Assembly (NCBI GenBank): GCA_020002185.1
Contig: CM034532.1
Span: forward strand, 52,285,944-52,349,943
Direction: 5' to 3'
Length of the DNA: 64,000 nucleotides
Source of the DNA: Paraescarpia echinospica
Lineage: Eukaryota > Annelida > Polychaeta > Sabellida > Siboglinidae
Part shown: positions 34,983-44,940 of the stretch, piece after piece
Layout: each line of letters begins with the position of its first letter
Numbering within the stretch: the first letter of the stretch is position 1
Position numbers and translations under genes: made by a program
The notes under the pieces: model-generated
Databases searched by the model: none
Seen by the model: only the letters and a program-made list of their open reading frames with translations
Told to the model about the DNA's origin: nothing

Positions 34983-36518
34983 TTATGAGAGCTCATCGTG
35001 AGATTCACCTAATAAAAGTGTGCTGCCACCTATCGGATAGTCGTTTGTCAGGGGTAAAATTCTAATTGCCTTGGTCGTTGGTCGCGTTTGCCGGGTAGTC
35101 GTTGATGAGGGGAGGTTTAGACAGATTGCCGGGTTCAGAGGTTTTTTCGCCAATTTGAGGAATGGTGCGCTTCTTGTTAGGTGGTAGTGATGCATCCTCA
35201 CTTTGAATGCGTCTCTTTCGATTGCTCCACCATCCTTCCAGAAAGGATAGTTTGCTGTGATGAGGATTGGTATTCTCGGCACAATTGATGCTCCGCGGTT
35301 TTTGACGGATACCTCAGTCGGTGTGCCCTCTGCCAATTTCTTCAGTGTTTGAAGGGTTTCAAGCGTGAAGACGGGTTCTTCAATGAGGGCCACACTCGCG
35401 TGTGCCAGTTCCATAAATGGAAAACTGGTGGTTCCCTGAACAGTGGCAGAGTACTTGTAAAGTGCAGTTAGACTGCGCATCACAAAGTTCTTTCCACTGT
35501 TTGGTATTCCCTCAAAGAAGATGAAGTTCTTCTTTGCCGTTTTCTTCGCTAGGACTTCCCAGATGTCTCTCAGGAATGGTCCTATTGGAATTTGGTCGAA
35601 TTGCTGCCAGTGAATAATTAGTTCGTGGGATGTTTGGACGTCCAGGTAGTTTGAGTTGTTTGTGAATTTGGTCCGATCCATGTTGTGACAGAGTGTTTCG
35701 ATTCCTTGAATTGTTTCCAGACTTCTGTCCGTCGCAAATGCTTTTTGAAGGATGGCATCGAATTGGGGGTGCGTTAATGCATTTTAGAAGTTTTCTGTAT
35801 CGTTGACTGCCAGTGCGCCGGTGGTGAGAGCTTCTCGGCTTATGCCCGTGTTCCTTGATTTGCCACTTCAGATATTTATAGAGTGACATCGTTCGGCCGC
35901 TTTTGAGGACTATCTCTTCTTCTACTTTTGCCTTCGGTGCTTCTTCATCTCCGTGGAACAGTCATTTGCATCCAAGGATGGCTGGTATTTCTTTCAGGAT
36001 GTAGTCTTCTGTCACCCACAGGCTGAAGTCGTTCATGATAGGTCCAGTGCCGGCACGCCAGGTAAGTCGAGGCTCTTGGCTCAGGTAATTGGCCCAGGAA
36101 GCCGGGAATTTCAGTCAGCGGTATTTTTCCAGTTCCATCGCAGAGTGCACGTTACTGTGAGATGACGTTTCCCCACATGGAATCTGACTATGTGGTACAG
36201 TAAGTCAAATGGAAGTGTTCGTAGTTGTTCCATGGTTTTTTGTCGTGGCAATTATTTGCTCCATGAAACACGACGTGTACGTCTCGTTTGTTGATAAACT
36301 GTATCAGTTTGTTGGCAGCGCTGTGGACTGTTATTCCAGGATTTCCGGCATCGGATGTGTTGCTTGTTATCTCGATTTCGCCCATTTCCTTTTCACTGAT
36401 CACGTTACTTTCGTGGAGATGGAATTGTAGATCTTCGTATACTTTTTTGGCTCGGCGAAGTATAGATGCTTGGTCCGTTTTTTTGTATTTGTATGCCGAA
36501 TTGTTTTGGGTTGTCTGA
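34983..36518 (-). pseudogene. endogenous parvovirus-like replication protein (NS1) remnant
   Basis: Old viral copy in broken minus-strand frames. Near 36200-36230 a frame has NYEHFHL, resembling the HUH nickase motif of parvovirus NS1. The superfamily 3 helicase lies at 34983-35681: FFEGIPNSGKN matches Walker A but lacks the usual Ser/Thr after the lysine, ALIEEP is Walker B-like and ILITANYPF is sensor-like. A frameshift or stop separates 36188, 35889-35512 and 35681-34983, so no complete protein can be made. It lies immediately after the capsid gene on the same strand, with its N-terminal side toward the capsid gene. Confidence 0.82.
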
Positions 36519-36520
36519 AA

Positions 36521-38283
36521 TTAGATTTGATCAATCAATAAGTCATGTAGTAATCTTAGTATTATAAACATTTGTGCGATCGGATAGGTATTTTTAATTG
36601 TTCCTTTCACACGGCGCCATTTACCTGCAACAGAGGATTTACCGTGTGAAACATGGAGTTGTTTGGCCTTGTTGTGCGTAGTTGCGTAGACCTGTTGGCA
36701 TAGTTGTGTGCGTTGTGTATTTTGGATTGGATTGTTGAATATTTCATTGACTAGTAGTACATCGGCTGACCACCCGGCGAATTGTGGGGACCCACTCATT
36801 GTTTCAACTTGCAGTGTTATCTTATACACTATTGTGCATTGCCATATTATTATCCCTGCTGTGTTTCCTGCAGTAAGTAGTGGTGGTATTTCTATCACTC
36901 ACAGTGGCGGTGGCGAACTAGGGACCATTGGCATTTGTGTCAAGAGACTGCGACCCGGTGTTGCCGATTTGTTTTTTTGACTGTTGAGCTGAATCTGCAT
37001 AGTTGGGTCCGGTGTATTTACACCAGTTTTGTCCCTGTCTGTCTGGTCTCCATACACTGTCATTTACGAAACTGGCTATTTCTACCGGCATGTGTTTGTC
37101 GAATGACAGCATTGGTCCCTGGTAGTATGAATTGTCTTTCCAATTTGTGTGCATATTGTTGTAGAAGTAAGGATTACTGTTTTGCCACATGTATGCCCAT
37201 GTTTCCCCCTGATAGATGAAATTTAGTCTGTCTGTGTTCCATAATGACATTAGTTCTTCTAAGTGAAGGTCTTCGTGTGCCACGCTGGGATCTGCATCGA
37301 ATTGTTTTTTTGAACCATTTGCGTGGTACGATTCGTGTTTGGTTCATTGTCTGTAGTGACCCTTCTTCCCGTGTCTAAGCAATGTTGTGTTTCATGTTTG
37401 TGTTTGGTAGTTTGTCTTGCATTTCAGTATGTTCCATTTTGAAGTAACCGTGTTTTGAATCTACGTAACCAGCAAAGTATGGTCTGGCGTGAAATTCAAA
37501 GCCTTGCTGGACAGCACCCCCCACCTGTGTCACTGTGTCTATTACTGGGATTATGTTGCTACATTTAAAGCCGCAACTTCTGACTCTCCATGATGTAGCT
37601 GGCATTATGTGTGTTTCGATTTCTGCTTTTGTCATGCTACTGTTTAAGTAGTTGTACAGTACTAGCAGGCAACTGTGTGTTATGCTTAGTTTTCCCATAT
37701 CTCCTGTATCGCCTCCCAAGGGCTGATACGAGAATTTGTTGAATGGTTGAGCTTCGTTTGTCAAGTAGTGTTGAAATGTTCTATTGAAATGTAATGTGCG
37801 TATTCCCGCTGTGTCAGCATATTTAGCGGAAGTGTCTCCTGGTGTAACAGTACCCACTCCCACCCCTGGTAGACCTACAGCTGGTGCCCCTGGATCGACA
37901 TCCATGTTCGCCATATTTTCGTTATCTTCCGGTTCTATGTTATTTTCTAAGTGCACGTGTTTTTCTGCGGCACTTTGTTGTTCCTGTTCTGCTCTACGTT
38001 TTTCTGCGTTTCGTAGCATGTAGTCACTCGCGTAATTAGTTAGTCAATCTACTGCTGTTTTTCCTTGTATTATCCCTGATATTAATATTCCCGAAGCTGA
38101 TTCTGTTTCTCTTAAACATTGAATAAGGTCTCTATCTGCATCTTTTGTTGTTACACTATTTTCGTCGTATGCAATGTCGTGTTTTCTGCAACATTCGTCT
38201 ACATTTCCAACACTTTCAGCATTTAAATCTACAGTAAACGGTCCACAATAATTGTGTCCCGGATGATGTAAAGGTATTTCTTA
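36521..38283 (-). pseudogene. endogenous parvovirus-like capsid protein (VP1) with phospholipase A2 domain
   Basis: Minus-strand frames. The N-terminal part at about 38140-38270 has GHNYCGPF (calcium loop) and DECCRKHDIAYD (catalytic HD and tyrosine), the phospholipase A2 signature of parvovirus VP1 unique regions. An in-frame stop lies at 38044-38046. The next segment, 37375-38019, starts acidic and glycine-rich, as between VP1u and the jelly roll. Segments 36918-37283 and 36521-36898 continue in other frames and end in an IPPLLTAGNTAG-like C-terminal region near 36850. At least one stop and two frameshifts inactivate it. Confidence 0.82.
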
Positions 38284-38333
38284 CCTCTCAGCTGTCTTCC
38301 CATCCATGCATTCCTTTCGCGTATCTCGTTCAT
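38283..38333 (-). other. short leader ORF with splice-donor-like site upstream of the capsid gene
   Basis: An ATG at 38333 in good context (cacc before it) opens a short frame whose first 16 codons end at AGAG-GTAAGA, a consensus splice donor. The capsid frame starts immediately beyond. It may be a viral leader exon or a remnant of a small ORF. Confidence 0.4.
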
Positions 38334-38400
38334 GGTGAAGATGATGAGCAGGTACTGTTGCCAGTGTGCTCTCTAAAGGTATAATGACTTGTGCAGCGTG

Positions 38401-38407
38401 TTATATA
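38401..38407 (-). promoter_or_regulatory. TATA box of the parvovirus-like capsid promoter
   Basis: Minus strand reads agggtatataacacgc. It lies about 70 bases upstream of the ATG at 38333 and about 140 bases from the terminal hairpin, the layout of a terminal parvovirus promoter. Confidence 0.6.
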
Positions 38408-38549
38408 CCCTGTAGTCTCCTCCCCCTGTTCATTCATTTGTTCTTCTTTCATGACATTCTATTGGTTTTTGTTTTGTTATCTTGTTTCTGATTGGTCTGT
38501 CAATCAAATGTCTGTGATCTTAATTTGCATATTAGCTCTTAGCCAATAG

Positions 38550-38670
38550 CACATAATTATGCAAATAGGGGTGCACCTAGGCTATAGATGTGCCTGGAAC
38601 CACATCATCACTATATCAGTTCCGGCCGCACAGCATAGCCGCGGTGCACCCCTATTTGCATAATTATGTG
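38550..38670. repeat. perfect 28 bp-arm hairpin, probable parvovirus terminal palindrome
   Basis: Arms 38550-38577 and 38643-38670 are exact inverse copies (they begin cacataattatgcaaat). Pairing extends inward through ggctat/atagcc. Inside the loop tgtgcctggaac and gttccggccgcaca can pair as a second small stem, giving a T- or Y-shaped fold typical of parvovirus termini. It lies at the capsid end of the viral remnant; no matching copy is seen beyond the NS end. Confidence 0.65.
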
Positions 38671-39867
38671 AAAAAACGGTCAGAAAAAGCGGGTGTTCGT
38701 TAATGATGATGGTTCTACTGTAATTCACTTTGGCATCCAATATGACAATTTTTTTGGGACGTGGAAAATGTCCACAATATACAACATAGCACATGAAAGA
38801 ATAATTCTATGGACACTTATATGTATATCATAATATATGATGTGTATGAGATCAAGATAACACACAATGTGTATGAGATAAAGATGGTATGTGATTTTTG
38901 AACATGATATGAAACTAACGGATTGAATGGAACAGATAACGTTGTCACCACGTGGAGACGACGTTACAATGTCCACATTTAATGAGTGATGAACCATATA
39001 AAACGACTACACTACGTATGGGTTTGCTGGAACATGTCACATCATCGTGGCCACATGAACAGCACTTCGTCACAAGAGAGTCGCACAGCCCATCTTCCCG
39101 GCTGTGTTTGTTTCTGCAATGGTATTGGCCAAGCTGCAGCATGATCTCATCATATTCTTGGGTCTTTCGACGCATCAGCCTTAAAAAAACCCAAAGAGTG
39201 ATTAATCCTGGCTGTTCGTGGAAAGTTGTCACTCATGCAGCCCCAGCCCTTTGAATGTTTCTTCCAAGCACAGCACAATTTTGCTGCAGCCATCGAGGGA
39301 ATTTTCCCTTATGTTTTAACACACATATCCTTGGACGACCTGTTTCATCCCTCCTGATGTCTCGAGCTGTTTCCTGTGAACTCTTGTCACGTATCTCCTG
39401 CACACCATCACTTTAGATTTTTTCCTTATTGAGAAAGGCACCACAAAGTGCAGATTCACTTGATGAGTGTCCATCCTGCCAGTTGACTTCAATATACATC
39501 CCTTCACTGGCTGTGTGCAATCTGTATAGAAACATTGAGGACAGGGGAAGCTCAAGGTACATACCTCCACCCTAAAATTCCTTATGCATATGATATGAAA
39601 TTATTCACAGTAACTAAAATAACGATAATGTCAATATGACTGACTTCGTAAGTAACACTGTAAAGAATACAGAAAGCCTACTAACAAAAAGTGGACCTAT
39701 AAACTTTATAAATGACCGCAGTCAAAAATAACAAACAAGCCAGCCTGTAATCATGTGAAAACAAAAGCAGAAGGTGAGGAGGGTGGGAAAACCAAACGGA
39801 AACAAAATATGTTGTTTACCTTTTTGAAACGCAGAAATCAAAAGAAAAGCTGGCCGATTGAAAAGTG
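38671..39867. other. unassigned interval with minus-strand ORFs
   Basis: Frames at 38945-39232 and 39316-39570 (minus) are cysteine-containing (CCSCGHDD; CPQCFYTDC) but do not match a family I can name. A transposon origin is likely from the context. Nothing else is recognised. Confidence 0.3.
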
Positions 39868-40463
39868 ACGTCGCTTAATAGGTCGGCCTACCATACCCTC
39901 TCCAATAGAAGTGATAGCATCACCCACTTAATAGGTCGGCCTACCGTATCCTCTCGAATAGAAGTGATAGCATCACCCACTTAATAGGTCGGCCTACCAT
40001 ATCCTCTCGAATAGAACTGATAGCATCACCCACTTAATAGGGGGTCGGTCTACCGTATCCTCTCCAATAGAAGTGATAGCATCACCCACTTAATAGGTCG
40101 GTCTACCATACCCTCTCCAATAGAAGTGATAGCATCACCCACTTAATAGGGGGTCGGTCTACCGTATCCTCTCCAATAGAAGTGATAGCATCACCCACTT
40201 AATAGGTCGGTCTACCATACCCTCTCCAATAGAAGTGATAGCATCACCCACTTAATAGGTCGGTCTACCATACCCTCTCCAATAGAAATGATAGCATCGT
40301 CCACTTAATAGGTCGGTCTACCATACCTTCTCCAATAGAAGTGATAACATCACCCATTTAATAGGTCGGTCTACCATACCCTCTCCAATAGAAGTGATAG
40401 CATCACCCACTTAATAGGTCGGCCTACCATACCCTCTCCAATAGAAGTGATAGCATCGTCCAC
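39868..40463. repeat. 53-56 bp minisatellite
   Basis: About eleven copies of aataggtcggcctaccatac plus cctctccaatagaagtgat plus agcatcacccactt. Two copies carry an extra ggg (56 bases). Copies differ by cc/ct and atac/tatc substitutions. Confidence 0.93.
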
Positions 40464-40910
40464 ATCAATGCTGTTTGATTTAATTAAATCAAAAGATGTT
40501 TTTTATGCGAAACAAAGTTATCTCTAAACAGACTAGGAATCGTGGCTAGTTTGCCGATAACACACAAAGCGAAGGTGAGTTTGTATATAGGCTTTATAAT
40601 AATAAAAAGCCAAAATAAAATACATGGATACATAATATAACTACAATCTAAGCATTTCTGGTAAAGCAAAAGTGGGAGAAAACAACTATACCAGGCCATT
40701 GTGAAATATTGCCCCCACCCCCTCATATTGACACCACGGCATGGAATTTTGAGCTCTGAGTTTACGGAAATCCCTGTCGTACACAAGGAAGACACCAGGT
40801 CAGGATGCTGAAGCCATGTTTCTTACAATTTGCATATATTTCAGGATATCCTGAACTTCCACAGGGTGTCGTTGGGTGTAAATAGCAATTTACACCAGGA
40901 AGGCATCAGA

Positions 40911-41438
40911 TCACCGCTCAATTGTTAAAATCTTCTTCGCATTGTGGTCTTTAACCTTCATGACGGTCGAACTGCTATCGACATCCAAGAACACCGTAGT
41001 TTGGGGAGTAGGGTCTCCCAACAACAGTGCCAGGTCGACAAACTGCTTGGCCCAAATTTTAGATTCGAGGGTGGAGTCAATGAGACTCCCAAGTGACACG
41101 GAAGCGAAACTAGCCATGTCCATTGGAACATCACCCGGGACGTCCTAACTGCCTGCCAACATTGCAGAACTGGTAGACCTAGACCCTGCCGTTTCAGACT
41201 CAGCAATTTCTGCAGGCTCGGTCGGTGGTGTAGCATGCTGTGCTGCAGTCATTTCGATGACGACGCCACGAATGGACTGCATCTGTGCTTGCATGCCGTG
41301 CATCTGTTCTTGCATTGCAAACAAATCCGGGTGAGCAGCCGCTGTCACATGCGACTCCGTGTTAATTGCCATCATATCTGAACTCTCTCCTGATGTGACC
41401 GATCGAGGGCGCTTACGATGATCGCAGCGATGAGTCAT
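40911..41438 (-). pseudogene. second Ngaro/DIRS-like gag fragment
   Basis: 41145-41438 encodes a basic start (THRCDHRKRPRS) and a Gln/Met-rich coiled-coil-like stretch. 40911-41123 contains LESKIWAKQFVDLALLLGDP, matching in pattern the gag of the neighbouring Ngaro element at 43.6-44.9 kb (ALCAKIWAGKFIDLSPLL). The two frames differ. It is probably from a different copy or subfamily. Confidence 0.6.
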
Positions 41439-41736
41439 CCCAATATCGTGCAGGCACAGCCATAGAATGACCTCTCCTTGTTGACATTCTGAAAACTAGA
41501 AAAAGCCAGACCGGCAGATACTGACACCAATGATAGAACCGTCTACCACTGACCAAAACAGCTTCTTGATAACACAGACTTACACATACCGAAACTTAAA
41601 AAAATAACGTTAGGAAGTGCGAAACAAGTAAAACAAAAAAGTTACCCTCCCAAATGAATGTCAACTCAAATGACGAAAATGCCCGGAGTATGAGGCACTT
41701 GTAATGTGATGAAAACACTGTGGATAAAGCCTGTAC

Positions 41737-42072
41737 TCAGCGTGCAAGCACCGGTATGGTGATAGGCAGACGGACATCAGGTATTGTCCCGAGATTACGA
41801 GCACCTGCTAACAACTTAGAAACAAGAAAACAATTGGACGGGTCGGCAAACCCATTAATCTTATGGAAATAAGCGACTGCTGATACTGTTGAAACAACGG
41901 ATGCCGGAGAAGAGCCAGTAGCATGCAGGTGTGCAATAAATAGCAACATCATAGGTACAGAAACTGGCAGACGAGTTGTGAGAAATAACGAATCATGAAA
42001 TGCAATCAACTTCTTCCATGCACGCTCATAATGTATCCTAGAAGATGGTGCCATTGAAGCCTCCATCAACAT
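41737..42072 (-). pseudogene. tyrosine recombinase N-terminal part (Ngaro/DIRS-like)
   Basis: Open 111-codon frame with SSRIHYERAWKKLIAFHDS and FIAHLHATGSSPASVVSTVS, the SAM-like core-binding domain of retroelement tyrosine recombinases. The catalytic domain (R-HxxR-Y) is not present; the frame ends after ITIPVLAR. It follows the RNase H region of the same element. Confidence 0.72.
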
Positions 42073-42239
42073 GCTGAAAAACTGCCTAAGCCGGCTGGGG
42101 ACACACTAGGGTATTTCCACTGGGTTGGCATTTGCCCATGGCGCCAGTTCGTGGAACTCTTCCACCTGCGAACAAGATAGTTTATCAGCCAAAGTGTTAA
42201 AACGGGCTGGAATATGGCTTGCTGCAAAGTTGATATTAA

Positions 42240-42560
42240 ACTGCAGACACCAGGGGACAGATTAAGGCCATGATGTGGGGTTCACGAGATGTCTGGTTAT
42301 TAATCACAGGCACCTGGGCTTCGTTATTTGTAAAAAAGCATATGCTTTTATTCACCCAAACATTACCCTACACATGTAATGCTGCCACAATAGGGTATTA
42401 CTCCAAAATTGACACATTGTGCGAACGCCACTCCACCGGGCAGAGACCCCAAAACCATTCTGCCCATACAGTGCCCCGTACCCAACCCCCTTGCTGCATC
42501 AGTGTATATTTGGAGATAATCACCTGTCAGAAATTTCTCGTCCAGAAAATTCCAACCATA
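42240..42560 (-). pseudogene. RNase H region of the Ngaro/DIRS-like element
   Basis: In the frame ending near 42545 the minus strand reads LQIYTDAAREIGWGAVYG, an RNase H start with the first catalytic aspartate. The remainder is in shifted frames with stops. Confidence 0.6.
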
Positions 42561-42698
42561 CTCCTATGTCAAGTTTAGTTTGTCTGTTTAAACGAATATG
42601 ATAGTGTTGTTTTAGCCTACCCATGGTTTGGTCGATTAACCGCCTGGGAAACGTTCGGCCAGGGACTATGACGGCCGCAGCAAACGAAAGCACCCCGA

Positions 42699-43589
42699 TT
42701 AATAATTACTATGCCTTATGTGTGACCTTCTGCTTAGGATGATACCCAGAAAAGGGAGTGAGGTGGATGGGCCCGCAATTTTACCAGGAGCAAGGGGTAC
42801 CCCGATTTGTTCACACATGGCGATAAATGCCCTAAGGTCATCATTGCACTTCTCAAATGAGGGTGCCAGCAGGAGAAAATCATAGATTACTTGTATCACT
42901 TCAGTTATCAGTAATTTATCTTTTGCAGCCCATTCTAACGCTGTACTAAAACGCTCAAAGATAGCACATGCACTATAACAACCCATGGGAAGCACTGCAT
43001 CCATGAAAAACTGGCCCCTCCACTTAAAACTCAGGTGTCTGTCTGCTGGTGAAATTGGAATGAACCGAAAAGCTGATTCAGTATCAACCTTAGCCATGTA
43101 AACAAGCCTGGTTGAATGCTTAATAAAATCAATGGCATCATAAATTGTTGCACATTGGACAGAAGAGAATTCTTTAGGATTAAAATCATTCACTGAGGAC
43201 CCCTCCTGGTACGATAGATGATGTATCATGCGAAATTCAACTGGTATTTTCTTAGGGAAGACACATGGAGGCGATATTCTGTAATTAGAACTAAACGGTG
43301 GAACAACATATGGGCTAAGTTTTCGGCCTAATCCTAACTCCTTTGCCAATTTATTGTCAATAACCCCCGGAAATTTGTCCGCAGACTTGAGGTTATGGAT
43401 GTTTACATCGCGCAGAGGTGGCAGGTCAATACAACCTATTAAAAAACCAGACGTGAAGCCATGTAAGGGATAATTAAGTAAGATACTATCATAACCATGC
43501 AAAATATGTTGGATTGCTGCTAGGGAAACTGGTGTGGGTAAGTTATTTTCTAAACCAAGAGGTCGAGCCAGTGGAGGTGGACGATCCAC
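42699..43589 (-). pseudogene. Ngaro/DIRS-like reverse transcriptase
   Basis: 297 open codons. Motifs in order: NNLPTPVSLAAIQHIL, the NIHNLKSADKFPGVID region, PPCVFPKKIPVEFRMIHHLS, VQCATIYDAIDFI, MAKVDTESAFRFIPI (motif A with its Asp), LPMGCYSACAIFERFSTALE and, at the expected YxDD-type catalytic box, VIYDFLLL, where only one Asp remains. This set is characteristic of tyrosine-recombinase retroelements (DIRS/Ngaro). The long open frame suggests recent decay, but the catalytic box is damaged. Confidence 0.88.
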
Positions 43590-43636
43590 CGGGGGGCTAG
43601 AGAGCGGTGGGCTGCTGGGAAAGGGGCGTTTTCTTT

Positions 43637-44863
43637 AGGCTTTCAAGCATCGCATAAAGGGATGGGAGTCGCCGCAGAAGTGAGACTTGTGGATGTATCT
43701 ACAGGTGTCCCGAGAGCACATCTCCCCCCGGTTGTAAGCAAAGCATGGGCTGGAAGCCTGTCGTCTGGCCCTGCCCTTGCCATGAAAGGGGGACCCAGTA
43801 GACGACCTGCGACCAGACTGTGGTGCCTTCAGCCATGGCTCCCAGCTGATAGCATCCGAGGACCACTCCTACCGATACCGCAAAGCCCGAAAGCCTCGTT
43901 ATATGATCGCCAGTTGCCCCCCATCCCCAGCTAGACCCCTGATGACCTCATTGTACTTCAGCATGTTTACTGCTTGATGCAAATTTGTTGGCTGCAGAAG
44001 GTAAACCGACATATACAACTGAAAGGCCTGCCCCCACTGCTCGTATGACACAATTGCACTTTTCGGTTTCATCGGGGATACGCAGAAGACTGGGGTACTA
44101 ACCCCTCTATGTATAGAGAGAGCATAGTCTTGTTGCTGGGTTAGGGTTGGTTTGAGAAGGGGGGACAGGTCGATAAACTTGCCTGCCCAGATTTTTGCAC
44201 ATAAGGCATCAGGAATTTGGGAATCCAAGGGAAGGGAGGTTGAGGCACAAGAAGAAATGAGGTTCTGCATGTCCTCTGACAGCGACCGTACAACACCGGT
44301 ACCTGGGCAGACAGCCTGGCTCCGGCACCATAGGTTGAAGTGGGACAGGGTGTCCTCAGTCCACCGCAGAAGGTTCTGCCACTTCCACGGCAACCATCTG
44401 TGCAGCTCTGCCTAGAGCAGCTGGGGCCATCGATGCTGCGGGGGGGAGGGGGGGGGGGACGCAAAGCCTGGACTTGGACCATTTCCCCCAACAGATGCTC
44501 GGAGGATGCAACCCAGTGTTCTATGTTACGCTCCCATGCTCTCCGCAGCATTGTCGGTTCACATGCATCGGACACAACAGCCTGCAGGACCAGTGCATCA
44601 TCAAAGTGCTGATGGATGGCGCACTGGGGAGGCGGTTGTCCCATCGACACCAGAGGTGGAAACGAGACCGTAGCGGGTTCACGAGACATCGCAACGACCG
44701 GGGGCTGAGGCGGTCTCCACGCAACCCCGGACGGCGGATTCGGCATTGGCGTGACACTTTGTGGTTGACTTGCCAATGAATCGACAGCCCGAGTGTTTGA
44801 ACGGGTCTGTCGAGTGGTGGCATCGCTACGTGGTGGGCGCCCTGGCGCTCTGGCCAGAGGCAT
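43637..44863 (-). pseudogene. Ngaro/DIRS-like gag
   Basis: Starts at an ATG at 44863 (MPLARAPGRPPRSDATTRQ), then a proline-rich region. A frameshift near 44300 leads to CAKIWAGKFIDLSPLL and SYEQWGQAFQLYMSVYL (the usual gag core), and another leads to a zinc-knuckle cluster near 43640-43740 (CSRDTCRYIHKSHFCGDSHP). Upstream sequence was cut by the Tigger insertion ending at 44941. Confidence 0.78.
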
Positions 44864-44940
44864 ACTGCAATCCCAAAAACAGAACATGAGATAAGAAGAT
44901 AAATAATGACCAACCACACATTGTCCGACCTTAGGAAATA

